Below, one piece after another: positions 37,742-45,640 of a DNA stretch of 64,000 nucleotides (positions within the stretch are counted from its first letter, which is position 1; every line of letters begins with the position of its first letter). The translations under genes were made by a program, and so were the position numbers. Source of the DNA: Bartonella sp. B1099 (GTDB lineage Bacteria; Pseudomonadota; Alphaproteobacteria; Rhizobiales; Rhizobiaceae). The notes under the pieces were generated by a model. It searched no databases. It had not been told where the DNA came from and saw only the letters and a program-made list of their open reading frames with translations. The stretch is from the NCBI RefSeq assembly GCF_944801835.1, contig NZ_CALYLN010000002.1, positions 186,001-250,000 of the forward strand, written 5' to 3'.

Positions 37742-37833
37742 AACAAATAATAGTATGTGAGTGCCTTCTTTATGGCTATAAATGCATTATAAGCATTGTT
37801 TAAAACGTATCATAAAAGAGAGAATTCAAAAAG

Positions 37834-37864
37834 AAAGCCGTGCCATTAATATGACGCGGCTTTC
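37834..37864 (+). terminator. Terminator after the YdcK-like array
   Basis: AAAGCCG and CGCGGCTTT form a stem around a 14-base loop. A close relative of this hairpin (63620-63652) follows the fifth YdcK-like gene, so the terminator travels with the gene family. Confidence 0.7.
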
Positions 37865-38434
37865 TAATTTTGATTCTAATGATTAAAATTAATCACTCGC
37901 AATGGAGTAATGATGCCTATATACAAAACGTATCATATTGCAAGCGCTCTATTGTCGTTATGAAAACTTATCAAAAGGAACGTAAAGGATAGGTATAATC
38001 TTGATAGCATTCATTTGAATGAAAGAAAATATAAACGCTTTTATGGCTATCAAACGTATCAATAAAATGCCCTTTTCTTTAAAGAGATTCATTTGAAATA
38101 AAGCACATAATCACAATGCTTCTTTAAAACGTTTTAATATACTACTAAGCTCAAAATTGAGTTGAGTGAATTCAAATAACTGACATTCTAAAATAAAAAC
38201 CTATCAAACAAATCAAAACGCTTTCATAAAATATAAGGCTTTTAAAATTGGCTCTGCTGTGAAATCTAGATCTTTAAATGAAACGTTCTGAAAAGCAAAT
38301 GATAACTAAATTATAGCTGTTATAAAAAGAGGTTTTCAACGTTTCTTATAAAGATCTCATTTTATGTTTCAAACGTTTAAACGTTCACTTAAAGAGGTTC
38401 TCATAAGCATCTTTTCATTTTGCACTCAATTAAC

Positions 38435-38594
38435 CAATCCAATTTTGGAGGCGTTAACTTTAGAATAGAGCATTTTTTGAACAGCATTGTTTTTTCTAAA
38501 AATTAAGTAAAATCCCATGCCTTTATGATGTTACAATGGTTTTGAATTTTGTTTGCTTATCTTTGTTTCAATAGGTGCCTCCAAATTTGGATTG
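38435..38594. repeat. Inverted repeat with 20-base arms
   Basis: CAATCCAATTTTGGAGGCGT (38435-38454) and GTGCCTCCAAATTTGGATTG (38575-38594) are near-perfect inverted repeats 120 bases apart. They could be ends of a small nonautonomous element or a long hairpin. No transposase is nearby. Confidence 0.5.
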
Positions 38595-39209
38595 CCCCCA
38601 TTTGGTTTCGTATTTTTAAACGATAACTTTTAAAATGTTTGTTGTTCGCTTGCTATATCATTAAAAAGGCTTTTGATTTCATAAGATATAACGTTTTGAA
38701 TTTCATATTTGTTGTGATGATAGTGTCTGTATATAACTGCCTATCATTTTCTAAATTTTTAGTAAGCGTTTTAAAAACGATTTTGTTTTTAAATCTTTTA
38801 TGCAATCTTATAAATGAAAATCTATAAGCTTATAAAAGTTTCAAACGATTATTTTCCTTTTAAGGTTTCGCTCAAAAAAGAGCAAAATACATACCATTCT
38901 TTAAACCCATGAAATTATGTTATCGATAATTTAAAACGACTAAATTTTAAAACAATGCGATTTGTGAGTGATAAAAACGTATCATAAAATTTATGAACTG
39001 TTATGAATGATAGCTGCTTTTCATTTCATTTGAATACACACATGCGTTATAATATTTACATCATGATTTGCTTTTTATGCTCTATTCATACACGGCAATC
39101 TTTTATAAAAATGGTCAAATGAATCACGTATAAAAGGATGGATTCCGATGGGGGTTGTATATAAAATTATTTACATAATATATTGATTTTTTTATATTTT
39201 TATGAAGTA

Positions 39210-39395
39210 TGTGGCGCCGGGCGTTGAAAACACGGCGTTAAGTCCGTCGTCACACTTTTCTCATAAAGAGTATTGTATGGTGCGGCCACACCCGACAAAA
39301 TCGTTATACGCTATTCAAAGCACAAAAGACAGCCAGTATTTTTAAGAAATGGGAGAAACCTTTTCGTGGTTTATCCGCTATTCGCAAGTGTTTCT
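39210..39395 (-). ncRNA. Putative structured RNA element, copy B (inverted)
   Basis: Reverse-strand counterpart of 34801-34980. On the minus strand the closing stem is GTCGGGTGT (39296-39288) with ACGCCCGGC (39224-39216). Inner stems CTC/GAG and ACGG/CCGT replace CCC/GGG and ACAG/CTGT of copy A. No gene follows on the minus strand before 37741, so copy B is not an obvious leader and may be expressed on its own or be a structural end of the island. Confidence 0.5.
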
Positions 39396-39814
39396 TAGGC
39401 ACTTGTCGACTTTATTAAACCAGCCTTCCTTTAAAGTCGATACATATTTTTATTTTTTTTCATAACGATCTAAATAGAATAAATATCTGGAAAGGTAAAA
39501 TAATTCAAAAATATACGTCCGAAAAGAATTTAATGTAATTTATAAAACATCTCCAACTAAACATATCTTATCATTATGAAAATATTGCTTTATGAAAAAC
39601 TTTTAGACAGGAAAATGAAATGATAAATATCATATTTGCCTTTCATTTTTTTAAGAATTATTATGTTTAAAAGTAAAACTATTAAGGTAACACACTCAAA
39701 GAATTGACTTATGAATTTTGCTTGAAACTTAAATAATTTTAGAAAAACTCTTTAGAGTGCGCATTAAAATGATTGACCTTTTGCAAGAAGTTTGTCAAAA
39801 AGCATATCTAATTT
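39396..39814. other. Spacer before tRNA-Ser
   Basis: AT-rich, no gene seen. It contains the tRNA-Ser promoter. Confidence 0.5.
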
Positions 39815-39904
39815 GGAGGGGTGGCCGAGCGGTTTAAGGCACCGGTCTTGAAAACCGGCGTGCAGGAAACTGTACCGTGGGTTCGAATCCCACCCCCTCC
39901 GCCA
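39815..39904 (+). tRNA. tRNA-Ser (TGA)
   Basis: Class II tRNA with acceptor GGAGGGG/CCCCTCC, anticodon stem CCGGT/ACCGG, loop CTTGAAA (anticodon TGA), a long variable arm, T arm GGTTCGAATCC and encoded GCCA. The second prophage starts directly after it, so its 3' end is the probable attachment site. Confidence 0.97.
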
Positions 39905-39919
39905 CAGCAGTTTTATCGT

Positions 39920-40000
39920 GCTATAACTTGTTGATTTTATAGGTGTTTTTTTAAGGTGCGGGATAAATAAATGAAGGTTCGGGAATAGGGTTTTGCAAGA
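39920..40000 (+). repeat. Prophage end sequence shared with the region after tRNA-Val
   Basis: Aligns with 20251-20330, including GGGAATAGGGTTTTG. In both places it directly follows a tRNA gene and precedes phage genes on the minus strand. Confidence 0.65.
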
Positions 40001-40005
40001 TACCT

Positions 40006-40365
40006 TTACAGAGCGCATCTTTTTTTGCCAACTTTCTCCAACAATCTTTCTAAGTCTTGTTGTGAAAAATTCTCTAAGTTTCTGACAAACATGCCAGCAA
40101 TTTCACGCCCAAATGAATCAGAAGGTTTTATTGTGAAACTCTTACGGCAAGAATCAGCCTCTTTTCTTAAAATGCATGCTGTTTCTTGATCTAAGGCATA
40201 AAGCTTTATGATCTTTTCTTCCATACCAACCGGTACAGACCTTTTGCCAATCTCAACTGAAGATAAAAATGCTACAGATATATCTAATTTTTCAGCCATG
40301 TCTAAAAGACGTTCTGAGTGATCAATACAAAGTTTGCGTAAGGTTTTGCCAAAAAATGTAAGCAT
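40006..40365 (-). CDS. Phage-type transcriptional repressor, XRE helix-turn-helix family
   Basis: A small Cro/CI-like regulator. From MLTFFGKTLRKLC the helix-turn-helix covers about residues 15-55 (MAEKLDISVAFLSSVEIGKR), followed by a helical C-terminus ending LEKVGKKRCAL. I prefer the start at 40365 (119 residues); 22 more codons are open upstream but run through the operator-like repeats. It lies at the very end of the prophage beside tRNA-Ser, downstream of the lysis genes, an unusual place for a repressor. Confidence 0.8.
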   Translation of the reverse strand: MLTFFGKTLRKLCIDHSERLLDMAEKLDISVAFLSSVEIGKRSVPVGMEEKIIKLYALDQETACILRKEADSCRKSFTIKPSDSFGREIAGMFVRNLENFSQQDLERLLEKVGKKRCAL

Positions 40366-40377
40366 TCTAAAAGTCCT

Positions 40378-40420
40378 GTTAGAAAAAAATATTTTTGTGA
40401 TTCTAACAAATATTTTTGAG
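40378..40420. promoter_or_regulatory. Operator-like repeats upstream of the repressor gene
   Basis: GTTAGAA (40378-40384) and TTCTAAC (40401-40407) are perfect inverted 7-mers; AAATATTTTTGTG (40387-40399) and AAATATTTTTGAG (40408-40420) are direct repeats 21 bases apart, two helical turns. They lie just upstream of the repressor start and fit autoregulation. Confidence 0.6.
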
Positions 40421-40497
40421 ACTTTCTTCAAAAGTTGTGAATAAGAACTTCCTTTCGAAGTGCTTTTTTAGCTATTTTGAGAAGAAATTTGATTCAT

Positions 40498-40728
40498 CTA
40501 ATTTTTGGTGAACCACTGTTTTAAATGTGTAATGACATTATCTATCGCATCCATAAGGCGAGCAAAATCGAGGATAAGCAAAAAAAGAAAAAATGCTATC
40601 CACTTCATGAGACGCGACATCACTTTCACACTTTGGTAGGTAATAATCATTTCTTGAAGCATTTCTTTTTCCGCTTCTGTAAGCTCTGTGTGTTTTGTCG
40701 TTTGTTTTCTAACCATGTTTCCACCCAC
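40498..40728 (-). CDS. Holin-like small membrane protein (prophage 2)
   Basis: A 76-residue homologue of 20410-20637: charged N-terminus with HTELTEAEKEMLQEM, one hydrophobic segment (about residues 41-57, IAFFLFLLILDFARL) and amphipathic tail. Translation may begin at the second Met (40716), which has GTGGAAAC upstream. It overlaps Rz1 by about 20 bases, at the 3' end of the lysis cassette. Holin function is inferred by context. Confidence 0.65.
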   Translation of the reverse strand: MGGNMVRKQTTKHTELTEAEKEMLQEMIITYQSVKVMSRLMKWIAFFLFLLILDFARLMDAIDNVITHLKQWFTKN

Positions 40729-40912
40729 ACAAGCGTTCGCCCTGCTTATTATGTTTTAAAATCTCTCTTGCTAGGTTTGGGGTAATGACAATAAGATCTT
40801 GTTTTTCTAAATAAATTGGTAACCAACCAACACAAGAGACATGTTTATTTATCGCGCACCCAACGAGAAAGTTCAGAGCGCACATCAACATCACTTTTCC
40901 GATTAACTTCAT
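40709..40912 (-). CDS. Outer-membrane spanin subunit, Rz1-like lipoprotein
   Basis: The 67-residue protein has a lipoprotein signal (MKLIGKVMLMCALNFLVGC, lipobox Cys19) and a mature part with SCVGWLPIYLEKQDL and HNKQGERLCGW, a pattern common in small lipoproteins of alphaproteobacterial phages. It starts inside the Rz-like gene in another frame, the classic overlapping spanin arrangement. Together they would fuse inner and outer membranes during lysis. Confidence 0.75.
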   Translation of the reverse strand: MKLIGKVMLMCALNFLVGCAINKHVSCVGWLPIYLEKQDLIVITPNLAREILKHNKQGERLCGWKHG

Positions 40913-41072
40913 TTTCTACCTCAAACCGTGTGATTGCTGTCTTTAAAGTATTCTCTGTTTGTTTTTTCTGTTCAGCCTTTTTGCCAAGTGTAAAAACTCT
41001 CGCTAAAACTATAAAAAAAGCGGCTAAAGCCGCACCTGTTAGCATCAGATTTTTTTTCAGCCATAAGATCAT
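40845..41072 (-). CDS. Inner-membrane spanin subunit, Rz-like
   Basis: The 75-residue protein has an N-terminal membrane anchor (about residues 8-28) and a charged, helical periplasmic part (KKAEQKKQTENTLKTAITRF) ending SRWVRDK. Its ATG overlaps the endolysin stop (ATGA). It is shorter than lambda Rz but matches the layout of an i-spanin and overlaps a lipoprotein gene. Confidence 0.72.
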   Translation of the reverse strand: MILWLKKNLMLTGAALAAFFIVLARVFTLGKKAEQKKQTENTLKTAITRFEVENEVNRKSDVDVRSELSRWVRDK

Positions 41073-41734
41073 AAACAGTGCTCCTGAAAGCGTTTAGCAA
41101 CAAAGAAAAGACCAGCACCTGCTGCCAAAACCATAATGGCTGCGAATGCCCATTGGATAGGACCATTGCCAGCTAAAAAACCACCAAGACCTGAGAAAGA
41201 ACCAATAATGGGTGCCAATGCTTCTGCTTTGAAGAAACCTGTTGAATCCTTTGTTTCTACGGTTTGATAGTTGGAGGAAACATAAGCGCCTTTCGCCCAT
41301 AATCCGGCTTCTGCTGCACGCCGGTGGACAAGACCTTGTAAACGCTTTCCACCCGCTTTGACCCATTTTTGTAATTCGGCAGGTATTGCTTCATAATCGC
41401 CTTTGTTGAGTCTTTTAAGTAATGTAGAATTTTGAAAAGCTGGAATGCCTACATTATAACAAAAGGAAACAAGAGCACCAAACTGCTCGTCACTTAAAAT
41501 CACACAAACCGCTTTTTCTACAGCTTGTTCATATTGCCGCAAATCTGCTAAAAGCATGCTTTCAGCTTTTTTTTCTGTAATCACCATACCCTCAACAACT
41601 GCTGGTTTCCCAGCTTTTCCCGTATGTCCATAGCCAATCGTCCAAACACCAGAGACATCTTGATAAGCCTGTAATCGCAAACCTTCCCACTTTTTTAAAC
41701 AGTGTAGACAATCTTTATTTATTTTCCGTGTCAT
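41069..41734 (-). CDS. Phage endolysin, GH24 lysozyme with C-terminal membrane segment (prophage 2)
   Basis: The 221-residue protein carries the E-8-D-5-T catalytic set (KKWEGLRLQAYQDVSGVWT then IGYGHT). The lysozyme domain ends near residue 150; residues about 170-212 (GLGGFLAGNGPIQWAFAAIM and following) are hydrophobic, suggesting a tail anchor. It is homologous throughout to the copy at 20979. Most GH24 endolysins are soluble or have an N-terminal SAR sequence, so the C-terminal anchor is notable. Confidence 0.92.
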   Translation of the reverse strand: MTRKINKDCLHCLKKWEGLRLQAYQDVSGVWTIGYGHTGKAGKPAVVEGMVITEKKAESMLLADLRQYEQAVEKAVCVILSDEQFGALVSFCYNVGIPAFQNSTLLKRLNKGDYEAIPAELQKWVKAGGKRLQGLVHRRAAEAGLWAKGAYVSSNYQTVETKDSTGFFKAEALAPIIGSFSGLGGFLAGNGPIQWAFAAIMVLAAGAGLFFVAKRFQEHCL

Positions 41735-41748
41735 TGCTTTGTTCCATC

Positions 41749-43452
41749 CTATAAATATACCTTTATGAGTACTGCTCCATCACCGCCATCGCCACCAATT
41801 TTGTCTCCACCGTGTTTCCCATCGAAATATCCGCCGCCACCACCACCAGCTCCATTCCCTCCACGCCCCCCTTTACCACCTTTATAACTCTCACCACCTT
41901 GCCCCATGATAGACCCCATACATTTACCACCGCCTCCCCCTCCTCCACCAAGAAAAGAACTTCCACCGGTACCTGCTCTTTTTCCGTCTATTCCACTTCC
42001 TCCACCATTCCCACCAGAAAAAATAAAGCTCTCACCACTGATGCCCCCTCTGTTTCCTCCTCCATCCCCACCTTTCCCTCCAAAGTTAACCAGAGCCATA
42101 GAGACGGAATATCCTCCTTCTGCTGTAACAAGCCCTTTAATCATTGTCCTACCACCATTGCACAAAATGTTACTGTCATTGCCTTTACCACCACGACCAA
42201 TGTAAGCTGTTTTTAATTTATCTAAATCAGAACCTTTTATTTTAACATGCACGCATTGACCGCCTCCTCCTCCACCATCCTTAACGCCTCCTCCACCACC
42301 ACCCCAAGCCCATACTTCGATATCGGTCTCATCAGTAATACCATCCGGCAATCGAATATCCCCACTTTCTGTCATGAGAATTTCAACAGGTTTGCTAATC
42401 CCACCACCATTATTGCCACCGCCATTGCTATTGCTACTATTGGCTTTGATTGAAGCCATCAGATTGGCTGGTGAAATAAGCGCGTTTATTGTTTTTGTGC
42501 CATCAATCCAGTCTTGTTCTGCAAGAGGTTGAATGAGATCAACTTTTTTCTGTACACTGCGCGCTATATCTTGCGCTTTATCGGCTTCTGTTTGTGCAAT
42601 ATTTGCCTCAGCTTTTGCACTGTCTCCCGTTTTTTGTGCTGTCTCAGCCGTTTTTTTTGCATCTACTGCATAATTTTTTGCATCTTTCGCTGTATTTAAT
42701 GCAACATCTGCAACATTTTTTGCTTCACTTGCAACATAAATCCCTTCTGCTACATCGTCTTCAACTTTATTAATTTTTGTAATCTGTGCACGTTCTTGAG
42801 GAGTTAAGATAAGATGTTCGCTTCCCTCTTTCATATTCTCCATATCAAATGCATCTTTTGCTATTTGATCTGGATCATAGACTAATCTTGACATACCAAA
42901 AGATTTTGATGCTACAAAATAATGAATGGTATTTTTGAGATCTGCCGGAGATATAGGATAATAAGCGCCTTCACTTCCCTTATGCCACTTTTCTATTGTT
43001 GGCTGGACAGGGCTTAGCCATCGTAGCTTTGCTCTCTCTTCTGTTGTCAAAATCTTTTTGCTAGGTCCCTCACTCATATTTTCCATGGAGAATGCATTTG
43101 CTCTCACATTATCGGGATCATATGTAGCCATACTCATATCACCGATTCCTAACGGCGATATTTGTATCCAACCACCCCCTGATAAAATTGTATTCTCTCG
43201 TGCTTCTCCACTTGCTTCAAGATCGCCAATTGTGATCTTATCTTTGTAAGCAAGGGCTCCGATATCTCTCTTGGCAACCGCATCATCGGCTTTTTTTCCC
43301 TGAGCTGCCGTTGCAAAATATTCTACCCCATAAGCCGCTGCACTGCCCACTGAAACCGGTGCAAGAGCCTTACTATCTAGAACACCTTCTTTGACTTCTT
43401 CTTTTGTTGCTGGTTCAAGCTTAAAGATATGTGTGTGATAGGGTAATGGCAT
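41749..43452 (-). CDS. Tail fibre/adhesin with glycine-rich receptor-binding end
   Basis: The 567-residue protein has three parts: an N-terminal half with two related 31-residue segments (YDPDNVRANAFSMENM and YDPDQIAKDAFDMENM), an Ala-rich coiled coil (about 235-310), and a C-terminal domain (about 375-567) in which long glycine runs alternate with short hydrophobic strands. Poly-glycine sandwich domains of this kind form the receptor-binding tip in T-even gp38 and related adhesins. Last virion gene before the lysis cassette. Confidence 0.8.
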   Translation of the reverse strand: MPLPYHTHIFKLEPATKEEVKEGVLDSKALAPVSVGSAAAYGVEYFATAAQGKKADDAVAKRDIGALAYKDKITIGDLEASGEARENTILSGGGWIQISPLGIGDMSMATYDPDNVRANAFSMENMSEGPSKKILTTEERAKLRWLSPVQPTIEKWHKGSEGAYYPISPADLKNTIHYFVASKSFGMSRLVYDPDQIAKDAFDMENMKEGSEHLILTPQERAQITKINKVEDDVAEGIYVASEAKNVADVALNTAKDAKNYAVDAKKTAETAQKTGDSAKAEANIAQTEADKAQDIARSVQKKVDLIQPLAEQDWIDGTKTINALISPANLMASIKANSSNSNGGGNNGGGISKPVEILMTESGDIRLPDGITDETDIEVWAWGGGGGGVKDGGGGGGQCVHVKIKGSDLDKLKTAYIGRGGKGNDSNILCNGGRTMIKGLVTAEGGYSVSMALVNFGGKGGDGGGNRGGISGESFIFSGGNGGGSGIDGKRAGTGGSSFLGGGGGGGGKCMGSIMGQGGESYKGGKGGRGGNGAGGGGGGYFDGKHGGDKIGGDGGDGAVLIKVYL

Positions 43453-43458
43453 CGTATT

Positions 43459-43734
43459 TCATTCCTTAAGTAAGTTCGTTTTCTGAGATTGTGTGTGAAA
43501 ACTGAGACACTGTAAGCGCAATTCATCAATGGTTTTTTGCATGATCTCAATACGTTGCTCTGTTGCTTTTTGATACTGTGTCAAAGCGCTTAAAAGATCA
43601 TGCTGTATGTCTCTTTTGATAAGATCAAGGACCTTATTTAAAGGTGCGTGAACCATGCGATTGCTTGCATAAAAAAGGACGCGGATTTGCTCCGCGTCCG
43701 CAATATCATCAATAGCAGACGGATTATTGATCAT
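43459..43734 (-). CDS. Hypothetical phage protein
   Basis: A 91-residue mostly helical protein (MINNPSAIDDIADAEQIRVL, later QYQKATEQRIEIMQKTIDEL) with coiled-coil tendency. It lies between the collar and fibre genes with gaps of 6-9 bases, so it belongs to the same transcript. No family recognised; a tail or fibre accessory role is possible. Confidence 0.65.
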   Translation of the reverse strand: MINNPSAIDDIADAEQIRVLFYASNRMVHAPLNKVLDLIKRDIQHDLLSALTQYQKATEQRIEIMQKTIDELRLQCLSFHTQSQKTNLLKE

Positions 43735-43743
43735 CTGAAAACC

Positions 43744-44724
43744 TCACGATTTTATGGCATATACCACGGTAGCATTAACGGGGCGTGTTTCTGCCTCACC
43801 TGTTGAAGATATGGTTACCTTGTGCGTATGCACACCAGCAGGTTCTGTTGTCCCCCCGATGACTGCATAATGATAAGAGGGATTTCTTCTACCTATATCA
43901 TTGGCACTCCATCCAACTCCATCATACCGAAACTCGTGTGTATGCTGCCCTGCTTCTTCAATGGTGGCAACATGTGTATGCGATTTGAGGCAATCTTGCT
44001 GCATATCAGCAAATTGTCTACCTCTGTCTAAACCACGCCCATCATCAAAGCCGCGCAAAAACATTCCTCTAAAATCTGGAACTTTAAAGGTTGTATCGCT
44101 CTCTTTTCCCCATCGAACGCCTATTGCCTTGAATAATTGCGGATACTCCTTGCGTTGATAGGTTGCTCCATCACACAAAAGCCAACCATTTGGCAATTCT
44201 GGCATCGCAAAGGTGGCAATAAACCCGCAAGGAAAGGTTTCGACCTTTGGAGGTGGAAGTGGTGTGGGATTTAAGAGATACCAGCCATCGTGTCCTTTTG
44301 TTGATACGCCATCATTATAGACTATTTCATAAATACCACCTGTTTGTAACTCACTACCTTCCAATGGTATTATCCCCATATTGGTAGCTTTATAGAGTGG
44401 CTTTGCTCCTATATTATTAACATTTATTGTTGTAGGTCCCACGTTCACACCACGCGCCTTAAAACGTAGAATGATATCATTTTTATATTTTGCTATAGGT
44501 GAAACCGTCGTTAACGTTATGGCTGTTGTTTTGTCTTGTCCATTCACCATAAAGTTTGCATCAAGAGAACCACCATTATCTGCAAGATATTCACGTACAC
44601 GCTGCATCATAACCCGCGCACTATCATTGACAGAACTGGGTGGTTGTCCTTCTGCCCAATTAATCATGCTATCAGAATGGGCATTTTTATCAGCCATCAA
44701 CGACCAATCATAAATATCAGACAT
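43744..44724 (-). CDS. Phage tail collar-domain protein
   Basis: The 326-residue protein has a short N-terminal attachment part (MINWAEGQPPSSVNDSARVM), a beta-rich middle, and a phage tail collar domain (about 170-235) with PNGWLLCDGATYQRKEYPQL and FKVPDFRGMFLRGFDDGRG. The histidine-rich end (SHTHVATIEEAGQHTHEF) resembles metal-binding fibre shafts. It overlaps the transglycosylase gene by 8 bases. Confidence 0.88.
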   Translation of the reverse strand: MSDIYDWSLMADKNAHSDSMINWAEGQPPSSVNDSARVMMQRVREYLADNGGSLDANFMVNGQDKTTAITLTTVSPIAKYKNDIILRFKARGVNVGPTTINVNNIGAKPLYKATNMGIIPLEGSELQTGGIYEIVYNDGVSTKGHDGWYLLNPTPLPPPKVETFPCGFIATFAMPELPNGWLLCDGATYQRKEYPQLFKAIGVRWGKESDTTFKVPDFRGMFLRGFDDGRGLDRGRQFADMQQDCLKSHTHVATIEEAGQHTHEFRYDGVGWSANDIGRRNPSYHYAVIGGTTEPAGVHTHKVTISSTGEAETRPVNATVVYAIKS

Positions 44725-45640
44725 TATAAACCCCCGTTCTTCTTAATAACTCTTCTCGTAATTGTTGCTTTTTTTGCTGTCCATATGAGTGAACAGGATT
44801 TCTTCTTGACGGATCAATTAAGGGAGTTAAGTCTATCGGATGTGCACTTGATTGTGAAAACCCCGCCATCATTGGTTGCTGCATCATTTGTTGATGTGCC
44901 ATTTGTGTTTGTTTATCTTGTGCATCTGCATTACGCCTGATCAAATCAACCAAATTCATCACACCCTTTTTAAGAGTACCAGCGTCAATGCCTTGCCCCT
45001 GCAATGGTGTATTTTCATGCAATGGCGTATTATACGCCATCAATGGTTCTCTCGCTTGAACACCTTGAATCGCCCTTTGAAATCTCTCAACACCATGCAA
45101 TGGAACCTCTTCATTTGCTCTGCTCTGCCTATTGCCCCAGCTTTGTTGTGTCATACCATTCGAAGCATCTTGCGTGTTGTTGTAAAGCCCATAAATATGA
45201 TTCATAAAATCCCCTGCGGTTGCTTCCAGATTTCCTCCGTTAAGGACAACTGCTTGACGCCCTAAAAGCTGGCTTGCTGGCATATTTGGATTTTTGATAA
45301 GCTTTACAGCCCCTGCGGGTCCTTGTTGATGTGCAAGATAAAGCTCTGCCTCTGATGGTTCTCTGCCTAATGCTGTAGCTAAATAACGTGTATTGTCCTT
45401 GGTCAATCGTGCCATAGCATCAGTTGCTTGAAAGGGATCAAACTTATCATTGAGTTGATATTGCTTTGCTGTTGAATCGAGAAATTGATACAGCCCCCCT
45501 GCACTGCTTTTGCTGTTTTTTGCATTTGGATTGCCATTACTTTCTATCATGGCTACCCGTTCAAGAAAGCTTTCTGGCAAACCATATTTTTGTGCTGCCT
45601 GTGAGATGGCATGCTTTACATTGGGATGAAAATTGATCAT
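44717..45640 (-). CDS. Virion-associated lytic transglycosylase
   Basis: The 307-residue protein starts with an SLT domain (about 5-115): catalytic Glu33 in VAMIESNGNPNA, then SSAGGLYQFLDSTAKQY and LYLAHQQGPAG. It would open peptidoglycan locally for DNA ejection. The C-terminal half is Gln-rich and probably binds other ejection proteins. Its ATG overlaps the stop of the gene before it by one base. Confidence 0.9.
   Translation of the reverse strand: MINFHPNVKHAISQAAQKYGLPESFLERVAMIESNGNPNAKNSKSSAGGLYQFLDSTAKQYQLNDKFDPFQATDAMARLTKDNTRYLATALGREPSEAELYLAHQQGPAGAVKLIKNPNMPASQLLGRQAVVLNGGNLEATAGDFMNHIYGLYNNTQDASNGMTQQSWGNRQSRANEEVPLHGVERFQRAIQGVQAREPLMAYNTPLHENTPLQGQGIDAGTLKKGVMNLVDLIRRNADAQDKQTQMAHQQMMQQPMMAGFSQSSAHPIDLTPLIDPSRRNPVHSYGQQKKQQLREELLRRTGVYNV

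Larger units (their letters stand above)
37742..39209. other. 1.5-kb AT-rich region without intact genes
   Basis: Repeated words such as AAAACGTATCATAAAA occur near 37803, 37926, 38051 and 38975, and a 20-base inverted repeat is at 38435/38575. A 62-codon open frame at 38639-38827 lacks a ribosome binding site and looks random. The region probably derives from decayed island sequence. Confidence 0.5.

Noticed and set aside
38639..38827. 62-codon open frame in the 37.7-39.8 kb gap
   Set aside because: No ribosome binding site and no recognisable features.
41812..42216. Pro/Thr/Ser-rich open frames opposite the fibre gene
   Set aside because: They are antisense readings of glycine codon runs.
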